DNA from: Eutreptiella sp. 'Long Island Sound 2002'
Taxonomy: Eukaryota > Euglenozoa > Euglenophyceae > Eutreptiales > Eutreptiaceae
Assembly (NCBI GenBank): GCA_964036045.1
Contig: OZ038381.1
Coordinates: 153,344,352-153,408,351 of the forward strand
Length of the DNA: 64,000 nt
Direction: 5' to 3'
A model generated the notes under the pieces. That model saw nothing but the letters and a program-made list of their open reading frames with translations, had not been told where the DNA came from and ran no database searches. Positions 11,114 to 21,700 of this stretch are shown here, piece by piece; the stretch's first letter is position 1, and each line of letters starts with the position of its first letter. The position numbers and the translations under genes were made by a program.

Positions 11114-11878
11114 GTGGTGGAGGAGGACAGAGGCAAGCAGGAACTAAGAGTGTATCCACAGCCGGTGCACATGCTGGCCCAAGTACGAGGGGGGCCGGAG
11201 GTGGTAGAGCTGAACGAGTACTTGGAGGGCAAGGTGGGACAGCGGGTCAACTACCCCAATGTGCTGAGGCCGGAATCGCTGCCCAAAAGGCTGCAAACCA
11301 GAAGGCTGCAGGCGATCACGGGGCAGGTGCCGGTGCGTGAAACGATCATGAGGTGGTACAGGCATAAGGGTATGGACCTCCAGGAGGAGTACATGCGATG
11401 CCACTGTGGCCAAGGGCAAGAAACATACGAACACTTCATGCGGTGTGCACAGTATAAGGGGATCAAGGAACCACTGGTTCGGGATCAGGACGTCCCGTTA
11501 CTCATGAAAGGTGCGAGAGGCAGAAGCGCGGTGGAGAGAGAGCTGGAGAAAGAGGGGCACCGCAAGGGACTATGGCACATGGTGATAGTGAAACCGCTGT
11601 GGCGGGCACTCCAGGAGCGTACAGTGGCGCCGGAGGCCATGGCGCACAGGCTGTTGCGGCGTATGGTGGAGCATCTCCAGGAACGCATGGCGTGCAGAGA
11701 GACGCAGTTGGAGGCGCGGGCGGAAGACATGCGTGATCCAGTCACCAAGCGGGTGGAGATGGCGTTGATCAGGTACAACCCAAAAATCACCGAGATGGAA
11801 GTACGGAGGGGGCCAGATTGGCGACCAAGGCGGTCAGGGGGAGAGACGGGAATGGAGGACAGAGAGAGAGACGAGTAG
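11114..11878 (+). pseudogene. C-terminal zinc-knuckle section of the LINE
   Basis: This continues the RNase H phase after TAG 11,111. It contains RLQTRRLQAITGQVPV and then MRCHCGQGQETYEHFMRCAQY (about 11,393-11,455). That Cys-x-Cys ... His-x3-Cys arrangement with a Glu-Thr before the His is the usual C-terminal knuckle of RNase H-bearing LINEs, thought to help bind nucleic acid. Helices rich in Arg and Glu follow. It ends at TAG 11,876-11,878. No start codon is needed, since this is the tail of the polyprotein. Confidence 0.65.
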
Positions 11879-12010
11879 AGGGAACGCCTGATGGCACGCA
11901 GACGAAAGAGAATCCGGCAGATATGAGGGCGGGACGAGTGTACGGTTTCGCAGCACAAGGGAACGTCAGGAAGGGGACCGGAGGGAAAGGGACGGCGGAA
12001 GCGCCCGTCG

Positions 12011-12363
12011 CATGGACTGGAGCATCCGGGACTGGGCACGCAGAGTCGTAGGGCGGAACAAGAACCGGGGAAAGTGAAGCGGGGACGAGGACGGCGACAG
12101 TGCAGACTGCGGCAGAGAGAGTGCGAAAAAAAGACGCCCCGGATTGGAGCATCTGGAGGGGAATGAAGCACGGCGCTAGCCCCCGGACTGGATCGTCCGG
12201 GGGTAAGCCTGGTGCCACGGACTGGAGCGTCCGAGGCAACTGAGAGAATACAAAAAAAAAAAGGCGCCCCGGGTTGGAGCATCCGGGGCGGAAAGAAGCA
12301 CGGCATCAGCCCCAGGACTGGACCGTCCGGGGGTGAACCCGGTACCACGGACTGGAGCGTCCG
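12011..12363. repeat. Hairpin repeat array with conserved TGGAGC-type loop (130 bp period)
   Basis: Two units of 130 bp (CCACGGACTGGAGC at 12,215 and 12,345) contain stem-loops sharing a TGGAGC/TGGATC/TGGACC loop. The clearest are 12,180-12,188 paired with 12,195-12,203 (9 bp), 12,218-12,222 with 12,229-12,233, 12,265-12,272 with 12,283-12,290 (8 bp), and 12,348-12,352 with 12,359-12,363. Weaker members lie near 12,015, 12,140 and 12,315. Each unit is preceded by an A-run. The array lies after the LINE stop and before the next frame, so it could be a 3' or 5' untranslated structure. Confidence 0.7.
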
Positions 12364-12480
12364 AGGCAACAGGGAGAATATGACAGAGCACCCCACATGT
12401 AGGGGGCGCGAACGGCGGGGGTACAGGGCGGGGGAGGTGGGGGACAACGGCGACAGTGCGCAGGGCTCAAGCGTGATCCC

Positions 12481-12676
12481 ATGTGCAGCGCTATGTCACA
12501 AATGCCTGACCCACAGCCCAGTCAGCCGCCGACGGTGCGGGCAGCAGTGGTCCGCATGCAGGCGGGCGCAGCCCCGCGGCCCCCCTCGCCGGCGTCATCG
12601 GCGACATCTGCGGGCGTGTCATCGCCCTCGTCTCCGGGGAGCCCGGAGACGGTCAGGGAGGAAGGGCCGGGGGCTA
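12481..12676 (+). pseudogene. 5' part of an ORF1-like frame interrupted by the chromovirus
   Basis: An ATG at 12,481 opens a Pro/Ser/Ala-rich N-terminus (MPDPQPSQPPTV, then a Ser-Pro tract). Base 12,676 is the first base of a codon. The chromovirus starts at 12,677. Deleting 12,677-25,829 with one copy of the GCTA duplication brings this phase exactly into the frame that starts at 25,834. The composition resembles disordered, nucleic-acid-binding first ORFs of LINEs. No family match is claimed. Confidence 0.6.
12673..12676. other. Target-site duplication GCTA, left copy
   Basis: GCTA lies immediately before the LTR start and again at 25,830-25,833 immediately after the other LTR. This is the short target duplication expected from integrase-mediated insertion. 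Confidence 0.75.
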
Positions 12677-15033
12677 TGAAGCCGGTTCGGACCCCCGTGG
12701 CCATCTTTGGGTCACTTGGGGTGTGTATCTATGTGCCGGCAAGCCGCCATTGGCTGATATCATACTCTCCCATCCACCTGACCTGACCCGATGTGATAGT
12801 GTGATAGGTTTGGCCATTCCGGCTATGAGCGGCCATATTCAGTACCGAGGTGCCGCCAGCTGAGATTTATATATCAGAATATCAGGAATCAATAGGGTTT
12901 TCTTATCATAATGTTTCCGTAATTTTTCCGCCTTCCGTTCTGATGGTCAATGTATCGGCGACTGTCAGTTGGCTCGCGATTTTGCGGTAACCGATTGGTT
13001 AACTGTTATTTCCAGATATTTTTGCGGAAACCCCGATGAAGGGTCAGATTTCATCAGTAAAGGGTTCGTTGCTTCCGCAATTTTCTAAATATGCACTCGA
13101 AATTTTAATCTGAATTTTTCGCGATGTCGAAATCGGATTTTCGACTTCGACATCGCCGCACTTGATTTGGTCTTCTTCGAGTGGTCATACTCCTTCCCCT
13201 ATGCCCAAATCAGGTTTCCCTTATACTTGCCACCCATTTGACTTGGAGATATAAGGAAAACAAAAGTGAATCGTGGGACCACTTTGAAGGGCCATATCTA
13301 CGCGCGAGTGTGAGGAAAGAGAATAAGGAAGGTTGCGTTGCAAGCGCCTCAGTCTCAACTCATTTTTAGTAGGGTCTAACACCTTAAGTCGTCACACACA
13401 CTCTTTGTATCATAGGATCATGGTCAACATGGTAGAAACTTGTTTATAACTTGTTGACCATGTGTCTGGACTTGATATTATGACTTTCGAGTGTAGCGCA
13501 TGAGTCTTGCAGTGGCATATCCTTTTTTCTTTCGGTTCCCACGTCCATTTTACCCAAAGTTATGACCATGGAGGGACATGGCATACCATGGTGGGAGCCA
13601 ATTTTAAGGGATATGTGTGATATTGGTAGTATATGTCTTGATATGCTCACGCCCATGTTATATATCTTCGTGTGGCCGAAGAGTTTGGGAGCCATACGTG
13701 ACAAGGGCTTTGCCCATGTCCCAATTGTGGAATTCAAAGCGCTAGACTAAGTCTACCGCGTATGTATTGCCCATGGTATGTTTGGCAAAGAGATCCATGA
13801 GTGCACTCCCATTTTCATGGGGCATGTAGATATGACTGGCGAAGGTATCTCCATGCGCCCAATTGGGGATCCAAGTGGGGGAATTGTTCGCAAGTGGTTC
13901 CAATCATTTGTGTATTGAACCATGAGCGGATATCATGGGTGAGCATAGAGATATATTATCATGACAGCTTTGTATTTGGACACATTTTCATGTATTTGAC
14001 CTCAATTTTGCTCATTTTTGCATTTTGTGTACTTACTTGGTCGGCGAACAGCAAGAAGCCTATGGAGAGTCGAACCGTGGTATGTTGTTCATACATTGGC
14101 ATATGCTTTGGAGTTGAACACCACCATATGCCGGATTGCGTACTCCATTTGGCTTGGCTTGGCTAGGATTACAAGAATTGGTCTCAAGATCATGGGCTGA
14201 CTTGGGCAGTGCGTGGCGCCCATATCCGAAGGGGTTTCGAGGGTAAAGTGGGGATGTTCATGGGCATGGATCTTTGGTCTCTATCCTCCATGAATACTAG
14301 ACTTCGATTCCATGCATACTTTGAGTCTTCGGATTAGTGGTAACTTCAATTTTGAGTATATATTTGATATGTGGCCAATATGGTGTGAATTGGCAGTTTT
14401 TGGCATGTTATGAGTTCAAACTCATGGGGCAGTTCTCCAAGCCCATTCGACTCCAAGTCCAACCAAGGTTATGTCAGGATAGGGCATGGTCCTGAGTGCC
14501 ACTCTAGGCCATGACACGCCACCTCCCCTATTGGGCTAGGATATATAGGCTTGGGGGTGAACACATTTTTGGGGTTTATGTAGTGACTTGTGACACATGG
14601 CATTTAGCCATCTTATTTGATTGGGTTCAGGGCATCATGTTGGTGAGTCAAAGGAAGGTCTTGAGTCCAGGGAATGAGGGGTCTATGGCTGTGAATGTGT
14701 ACGTTTCCATCTTTCCCCTACTTTGCTTTATTTGTGTTCATATGCCAATTTCAGGGCTTTCTTCTTTGGTGCAATTCTTGTACATGCCCGCCACCGTGGG
14801 ACGACCGGTGTGCTGAACGGAAGCCCGCAGCGTTGATTGGATTGTGGATTGGGTTATTGCTGTATTTGTGGGACCTGGTTGCTGTTCAGGGTTGAAGGAG
14901 GATAGTATTTTCTATATTTTTGGATTTGGAACCCTGGATTTTGATAAATGCAATCGTTGATCAGGAGCAAGTCAGCAGGGGTAACAGGCGGAAGGGGCAC
15001 AGCGGGGGCCGGTCCTGGTAGGGACCTTCTTTA
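12677..15033 (+). repeat. 5' LTR of the chromovirus (2,357 bp)
   Basis: It begins TGAAGCCGGTTCGG and ends GGGACCTTCTTTA, matching 23,476-25,829 throughout. Termini are TG...TA rather than the usual TG...CA. It is much richer in A and T than the internal region and the flanks. An ATATATAGG at 14,541-14,549 is a possible TATA element. An ATG at 14,948 near the 3' end opens the gag frame. Short hydrophobic frames inside the LTR show no recognisable product. Confidence 0.92.
14541..14549 (+). promoter_or_regulatory. Possible TATA element in the 5' LTR
   Basis: ATATATAGG is the best TATA-like string in the 3' third of the LTR and is repeated at 25,337-25,345. Transcription from just downstream would leave the gag ATG at 14,948 within the transcript. 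This is inference from position only. Confidence 0.3.
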
Positions 15034-16717
15034 TGGTAGCAGAGGCGTACCTGCTGCCCCTACCTACCGCCGACCCGGGGACTTGAGCCCCTATGAGCCC
15101 TGCCCAAGTACGCCCCGGGTGCGTATTGTGGACTCGGTGGAGACCACGCCGGAAGTGGAAGCCCGAAGAGAAGTACGACGTTCGGGAAGAGGAGGACTTG
15201 ACATGGAGGACCTGGTCTCCATGTGTGAGCGTCGCTGCCGAAAGGCATGCAACCTCCGCTCCGCCGCGGAGGACTCTGAGGAGACCTGCCATTCAGGCAG
15301 CAGTGGAGGACGGGCCCGGCGCTACCAGAAGCGCGGGTCACCCAAGCACGCGGCAGGGGACGCCGGGGCTATGGATACGGACCCCAGCCCGGTCAGGCTG
15401 TGGGACTCCGAGAGGCACTCCGAGGGCTATCGGACAGCCTATGAGCAACCTTCGGAGTCGGAGGAGACGGCCAGGCCGCCCACAAGGGCGAACACGGCTC
15501 CAGAACCCAGCCTGGAGCATAACGCCGAGGCGTTGGAGAGGCCCGCCAGAGCCAGAACGGCGCCTGTGGCCCGGCACACGGAGCCAACGCGGGATAGCAT
15601 GGGCGACACACCCATGGCGGAGGAGTCCGGGGCGCCGGGAACCGCGGAATGCGCCGGATCAGGTGGAAAGCACACTGAGTGCCACTGCGAGCACGTGTCC
15701 TTCTTCATGGGCAAGTACCCAAAGATGGGGATGGACGCCATCGTGCATCGCCTCGACAGCCTGGACAACGCGAAGGACGGCCTAGAGGAGGACGTCGCCG
15801 GGATCCTGGATGACCAGTCGGCCGCGGAGAGAGACATGGCGGAGCTGCGAGCAGAACGGGACCGGTACCGGGAGAATCTGGAGCTGGCCCTGGAGAAGCA
15901 GCAGCGAGTGGTGGACAGCCTCCTCCACCTGGTGGAGGACATGTTGGGACGCCTGAGAAGGCTAGAGGAGCTACAGCCCCTCGCCTCGGGTCCGGAGCTC
16001 CCGGCAAAGCCGGCAGCGGCAGAGCTGGTGGAGCGGGTTAAGACCCTCAGGGGTGCCATGGAGAAACCCATGGGCGGCCCTGCAGAGGCACCCTACGCGC
16101 CTCCGCGTGTTGACCCGGGTGCGCTGCCGTTTGTTCCCGTGTTCAGCGAATCCACAATGCTCGGGGAGCAAACGGCACCGGCTGGGTCCATGCGGGAAGG
16201 GCGCGCAACCACGGACCCGAGGAGCCTGACGGTACAGATGTCCCATGCCGCCCAGGATCTACCGATCACTACGACTGCCCATGCAGTTTATGCGGAAGAG
16301 GAGATCCAGAGCCAGACCATGCAAGGGCGAACCATGGGAAGCGCCTACAGACATGGTCGAGGTCATCCAGGCGGAAACCTGTGGGCGAAGGACCCCAATA
16401 CGGGGATATGGACGGCCGGTGGAGCAAGTCCTTCCCGCATTCCAAACCCCATGGGTTCAGGCCCAACTGGACCGCACTCCATGGAGGAGAGGGATGTACG
16501 GGGAGTGTACTCACACCCCCCGGCCACAGGTGGTATCCGTCTCGGTAGAGTGGTGGCTGGGGACGTCGGAGACGCCATCAGGATTGACGACCTCAGGGGA
16601 ATCAAAATCCCCTACTACGATGGCAACCCCTCCAACCTGGATGACTTCATCCTGGATTGGGAGGACTTTGCCGAGGAGGTCGTCGGTGAGATGCGGGGAG
16701 CGCCGCGGGACAAGTAG
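14948..16717 (+). pseudogene. gag: Gag, N-terminal part
   Basis: The frame opens at ATG 14,948 inside the LTR, runs through the primer site, and has later in-frame ATGs such as 15,203. The N-terminal half is disordered and rich in Arg, Pro and Glu. A coiled-coil stretch lies at about 15,780-15,980 (ERDMAELRAERDRYRENLEL). The last 40 residues (IKIPYYDGNPSNLDDFILDW) carry the tyrosine, glycine and leucine pattern that begins retrotransposon capsid domains. TAG at 16,715-16,717 cuts the capsid domain in two, and the same phase continues, so this is one broken gag rather than a complete protein. Confidence 0.75.
15034..15045 (+). promoter_or_regulatory. Primer binding site for initiator Met tRNA
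   Basis: TGGTAGCAGAGG directly follows the LTR and is complementary to the CCA-terminated 3' end of eukaryotic initiator methionine tRNA. This is the usual minus-strand primer for Ty3/gypsy elements. Confidence 0.85.
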
Positions 16718-18013
16718 GTATGCCGGACATTCCCACACCCGCTGGCGCAGGACCTGAAGGAGGAGCTGCGGGATCAGATCCGGGAAGGACTGATCCATAT
16801 GGAGCAGGCCTGCCTCCAGTGGTTGGAGGATGAGGAGCGGGTGGACGCTCCGAACCAGAAGCTGGAGGACCTGTGGTCCATCCCGCTGCAGCTGGACCGC
16901 GATGAGTTGCGGGTCCGGGAGTGGAACCGGTATCTGCGGAAGTACCGACGGTGCCTCAAGCTGGTTGAGGACTGGAACGAGTCCAGCGAGATCCGCCACC
17001 TGCTGAAGGACGTCCTCCCCGGCAACTGGAAGAGGCGAGTGGAGGACGAGGAGAAGAAGCGAGCCAAGAAGCGGGTGGCGGTGAGGATCATGGCGGCGGA
17101 GGATACCCATGCGGGTATCATGGAGTTCTTCAGGAGGAACCTGGGCGAGCCCAACCGGATGTTGGGACTGAAGAACGCCGTGTACGTGGAGGTATTTGGA
17201 GACACCATGGGGCAAAGGTTGCTGCGCCTCAACAACGTGGAGTGGAGGCGCGGGGAGCCGCTGAGGATGCAGGTCATCTTCGCCCGCATGAGCCTGGACG
17301 AGATCGTGAAGTACATCACGGTGGAGTTGAAGCTCAATGCGAAGAACGAGGCCCACGTGCAGGATAAACATGGTCATGGACAACGAGGCCACCGAGAAAA
17401 CCACCATCATCGGGAGATCCAGGAGGACACGGCCAACTCCGCGGAGAATGGTAGTGGAAGTGGCCAAGACCACTGGACCTGGTCCTGGGAGGATCACGAG
17501 GAGGCCCATTTCTTCCCGTTTGTGGCGCACAACGTGAGGAACCATGGGCAGGATCGGTCCAGATGGAACCGGGTGGGACCCAAGAAGGGCAATGAGCCAG
17601 AGAGGATCGGGAACCCACCGCTCTCGTTCTGGGAGTACAGGTCTCAGCACGATGGGTGCTGGGTCTGTTATGGCAAGGGACACAACCATGCACACGACCA
17701 CCGTCAGTGCAAGGTGTATGAGGCGGACAAGAAGGCCTACTTCGCCGCCCACCCCGAGAAGAAGCCCAAGGAGCAGCGGATTGACGATTGGAAGGCGAAG
17801 GCCGGAGACGGGGGAAAAGGCCAAGGCAAAGGCCAAGGGAAAGGCGGAGGACGAGGCTATGGTGGTGGACCTGGCCAAGACCGACGAGTGAGGTCGATCG
17901 AGGAGGTTGCTGAGGACATGTTGAGGGCGTTGGAGGAACTCAAAGCCCAGCAACGTGTCGGACAAAGTCCTGGCGGATCGCAGCCGGAAGGGGCTGCGGG
18001 AAGTCAAGTCTAG
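16718..18013 (+). pseudogene. gag: Gag, capsid continuation and zinc knuckle
   Basis: It continues the gag phase after TAG 16,715 (VCRTFPHPLAQDLKEELRDQ). Helical capsid-like sequence follows, including REWNRYLRKYRRCLKLVEDW and LLKDVLPGNWKRRVEDEEKK. A CWVCYGKGHNHAHDHRQC motif (17,657-17,710) is a His-rich zinc knuckle with Cys-x2-Cys-x4-His-x8-Cys spacing instead of the usual final x4. A basic Lys/Gly tail follows near 17,800-17,870. TAG at 18,011-18,013 ends it without a phase change. The role would be packaging element RNA. Confidence 0.75.
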
Positions 18014-18991
18014 AGGAGCCCCCACGGGAGTGGGACCTCGGAGGTCTCTCCTCCGAAAATCAGTGGAATCCCAGAGAAAGCGAAGGCACATCGGGTGCTG
18101 AAGAAGGCTCCAGAAGAGCCAAAACCACTGAGTTTCGCCACTCCCAACCCCTGGAGCGCCCTGCCAAGGGAAGTACATGTGGGTACGGGACATGGCAAGA
18201 AGGAAGGAGCGATCACGGAGAGCCCCCTGGACGGGCAGGACCAACCCAAGATCTACACCATCCGTGACCATACCCTTGAAGTCCTGATGCACCCGAACGT
18301 GCTAGAGTTGCATGCCGTGAGAGTCGTCCATACACCTCATGGCGACGAGCGGCAGTTGCACTTGAAAGTGCGAGTACGGTGCGGACAAGAGGAGAAGGTG
18401 GTGGATGTGTTGGTGGATACGGGTGCCCAGGTGAGCCTGGTCCGGAGAGGGTTGTTCAAGGAGGAACTCCTGCAGCCCAGCCGAAGACCGGTCCGCCTGA
18501 AGGTCGCCAACGGAGAGATTATGGGTGGTGGCACCCATGAGGCCACTATCAGTATGGAATTCTGGGAGCATGAGCGCTTGAACCGCCCTGATTTGGCGAA
18601 GAGAAGCACTCTATCCGGGAATTTCTATGTGGCCGACATTACAGATTGGGATATGATCATGGGGTATGACTTCATGGTGGCAAATGCCATTGGAGCCCTT
18701 CCCCATCGTGCAACGCTGGTCCGGGAGGATGATGAATGCCTCACATGGCTGTCCACGGACTATGCATGCGGATCATCCCAATGGAATGCTGAGGAAGAGG
18801 ATCGGATCGTCCAAGCGGTGCAAGCTGTGGGTGCCAAGTCCAGAGGGGACCGTGGAGTCCAGCTCACGGAGTATGGAATGGCCCCGCAGGTGTATGCCAG
18901 GATGATCCAGACGCTGGGAGCCGAAGCGCCCGAGACGGACGTCTTCGCTTCCCGGGATGCCCCACTTTTGCGGAAGTGTAGGAGGCATTGA
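18014..18991 (+). pseudogene. pol: Aspartic protease and start of an RNase H-like segment
   Basis: The retropepsin core is VDVLVDTGAQVSLVRRGLF, with the DTGA codons starting at 18,416, followed by RLKVANGEIMGGG and an MIMGYDFM strand near 18,655, which fits the second hydrophobic-hydrophobic-Gly motif. It would cleave Gag-Pol. Near 18,895-18,960 the sequence YARMIQTLGAEAPETDVFAS begins a D-x-F-A-S block like that of the extra RNase H-like domain in DIRS and some algal or animal Ty3-like elements. TGA at 18,989-18,991 interrupts that segment, which continues in phase. Confidence 0.75.
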
Positions 18992-20980
18992 CATCGAGGA
19001 GACTCAGCCTGGCATAGGCATTGGAGTTTGAAGGAGTGGGGGCCCATGTACTGGCATGGCTCCCTGGACAGTACCAGACATACAATGGAGAAGATCGTCG
19101 CGGATAGGGCGAAGGGGATCCTGGTCATAACCGGCATAGGATCCACCCCATGTCCGCTGGAAGGTCTCAAGTCGACGCTGGATTCCATCACCCTGAACGA
19201 GATGTCATTTGGGCCAGAGGAGGAGCTGTTCATCGACGCCAAGGGTGTATCAATGCCCTCCCCGGGTCAAGCGTGGGGTACCAAGGCTTTCCTGGTGGAT
19301 GGGGCGCAAGCCCAGCCCACGGGTGATAAAGCATTCATCCGTAGGGTGGAGGCGGTGCCCATGAAGGTCATGTTCGAGCCCAAGGAGGGGACGGATCAGC
19401 CAATTGATGGCATTGACGTCCTGTCCCACGCCGGGATCGACGACGTCGTCAACTACATGCGGATGGGGATGCACGACCGTGTGGCAGCCAAGAAGAGGCG
19501 GGCCATGTCAACATCTCCGCATTGGTGGGATGACAAGATGTTGGTCGGCGGCAAGTACGAGAAGGATGAGTTCGTGGCGAGGGTCATGGATCACATCGCG
19601 GACCAATACGATGGTCCGGTCGGGTCGCACCCGCCGACGTGGGATTTTCCAAGAATGGGGGCCGATAGCGACAGTAACCAGCCCGACGCCGCAAATTTTG
19701 GAAGATTATCGGTGGGAAGTGCACCCCACGATGATGAAGACGGCATATCGGACGAGGAGAAGTCCGATTCGGACCCGGAAGAGGCCTATACCGCAGTGCG
19801 TTCGGTTGTATCGATACCAAAGCAAGCGGCTGAAGAGGCCCAGGAGAACCGGAAGGTCGCCGAGCTGAAGGAGAGGCTGATCAATGCCTATCCGCGGCTA
19901 TTCAGTGGCGTCGCCAACAAGAACCCTCCAGATGGTGGGAGGTTTGGCACAGCGGGGATCAAGCTGAAGCTGAACCCCAAGATCTATCGTCATCGGGAGT
20001 ACCAACTTCGGGGCGATCGGGTCGAGGCCATGAAGAAGCTGTTGGCCGAGTTCATTGAGCGGGGATGGATCGAACCCTCCGACAGTGAGTGGGCCAGCCC
20101 AGCCCTCATCGTGCCCAAGAAAGAGAAGGGCGGGTGGAGGTTGGTGGTTGATTACAGAGGTTTGAACGAGCAGACCGAGCACGACTCGTACTCGCTTCCC
20201 CTGATCGACTCCATCCTCCAAATACAACAGAAAAAGCAGATTTTCACGGTGTTGGACCTGAAACACGGTTATCACCAGATGCCGCTACACCCGGACTCCA
20301 GGCCCTGCACCGCGATGTCGACGCCGCTGGGGCCCATGCAGTGGAAAGTGGTGCCCGTGGGCGCCAAGAATGGCAACGCCGCTGTCCAGCGCAAGATGGA
20401 GGACCTACTCGGTCCAGTCCGGGCTTGTGCCGACCCCTTTGTGGATGACATCATCATCGGGTCCGGCGCGGAGGACATGACTGAGGACGAGCTCATCGAA
20501 GCGCATGAGAAGGATCTGCGCCGAGTGCTCAGCGAGTTGGACAAGCACAACATGGTGTGCAAGCCCACCAAAGCCTCACTCTTCGTGAAGGAAGTGGAGT
20601 TCGCGGGTCACGTGGTTGGTCACGGGCAACGCCGTCCCATGCCTGGGAAGCTGGCGTCCCTGCACCACTGGGAGAAGCCCCGGACCATCAGCGAACTCCG
20701 GTCCTTCATGGGGTTCTGCAACTACTATTCGGGCTATGTCCGGATGTATGCAAAACTGTCGGGGCCGCTGCACAAGATGCTGCAAGTGGGCAAGTTCGAT
20801 GGCCGGAAGGGGAGCAAGAAGAAGCTTGCCTGGACCCCTGAGGCCGAGGATGCGTTCAGCCGCCTGAAGGAGCGACTCCTGGGGCAACTGGGGCTATTCC
20901 TGGTGGACCCAAACAAGGGATTCGTGCTACGGACGGACGCCTCGGACTATGCTTTAGGGGCAGTGCTCGAGCAGATCTGA
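18992..20980 (+). pseudogene. pol: Rest of the RNase H-like segment, spacer and reverse transcriptase
   Basis: The first ~90 codons (GDSAWHRHW, YWHGSLDS, MEKIVADRAKGILVITG) continue the D-x-F-A-S segment. A 200-residue acidic spacer of unknown role follows. The reverse transcriptase spans about 19,850-20,800: ERGWIEPSDSEWASPALIVPK, GGWRLVVDYRGLN, FTVLDLKHGYHQMPL with the first catalytic Asp, and FVDDIIIG with the active-site pair (about 20,440). The thumb includes KPTKASLFVKEVEFAGHVV and LRSFMGFCNYYSGYV. The RNase H begins with VLRTDASDYALGAVLEQ before TGA 20,978-20,980. All catalytic acids remain. Confidence 0.85.
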
Positions 20981-21700
20981 GACGACGGGTCACATGTACC
21001 CGTGGCGTTCTGGAGCCGGATCCTGGCCGAGGGCCAACGCCGAACCTGGACCGCGAGGGAGAAGGAGACGTACGCCATTGTATGTGCGCTCAGGAAGTGG
21101 TCTGGCCACATCGGATTGCAACCGGTGGTGGTTTGTACGGACCATCAGTCCTTACAGAGCTGGCACAAGGAGCACGTCGACACCCCCTCGGGACTGGCGG
21201 CAAGGAGAGCCCGATGGCATGAGACGTTCGCCAAGTTCGATCTCAGCGTCGTATATGTCCCGGGGAAGGACAACACTGTGGCAGATTGCCTCAGTCGATG
21301 GGCCTACCCCGCGGGCAAGGCTTGGATGGACATATCCAGCCATGGAGACGCCGAGGAGACCGAGGAGGCCAAGCGCATCATCGAGATGCAGAAGGTCATG
21401 GAGCAAGAGGGGGTCAAGTGCTTTGTGGTAATGGCAAACCGTACGGACCTGGCCAAGTTCCGGGGTGCCCGCGTCCAAGCTATTCGAGAGGAAACCCCCG
21501 AGCAATGGATGGTGGCCCCTGTAGAGCTAGTCAGGTCGGTGCTCACAGAGGACTGGTCGGATGACTACGCGGCATCTGACCACTGGAGCAAGTACTGGAA
21601 TGCCGTGAGCGCCCCGTCGGACGACGAATGGCCTGAGGGCCTGACCGAGGATGGGGACAAACTGTTCCTCAAGGACAAGCTATTGGTCCCTGAGAACTGA
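20981..21700 (+). pseudogene. pol: RNase H, continuation
   Basis: It continues the RNase H domain across TGA 20,978: PVAFWSRILAEGQR, TAREKETYAIV (Glu), VVVCTDHQSLQSW (Asp), and VVYVPGKDNTVADCLSRW (final Asp). With the Asp before the stop, all four metal-binding acids are present. A linker of about 130 residues leads toward the integrase, and TGA 21,698-21,700 follows LLVPEN. The same phase resumes with MEELIDHWHN. Confidence 0.8.

Larger units (their letters stand above)
1131..11878 (+). mobile_element. Non-LTR retrotransposon (LINE) with OTU, APE endonuclease, RT and RNase H
   Basis: Along one strand and in order lie three OTU-like domains, a long unassigned section, a Glu/Arg-rich section, an APE-type endonuclease, reverse transcriptase with YVDD, RNase H with its four acidic positions, and a Cys/His knuckle. 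No LTRs, integrase or aspartic protease are present. This order (APE, RT, RNase H, knuckle) is typical of LINEs; an OTU protease is a known but uncommon addition. The copy is decayed: in-frame stops at 2,082, 4,585, 6,428, 9,626, 10,058 and 11,111, and frame changes near 3,060-3,260, 4,920-4,960, 7,650-7,850, 8,690 and 9,440. The ends of the untranslated regions and any target-site duplication could not be fixed. Confidence 0.8.

Noticed and set aside
14695-14895. Hydrophobic short frames within the LTRs
   Set aside because: They lie in repeat DNA with no motif, so chance is the better explanation.
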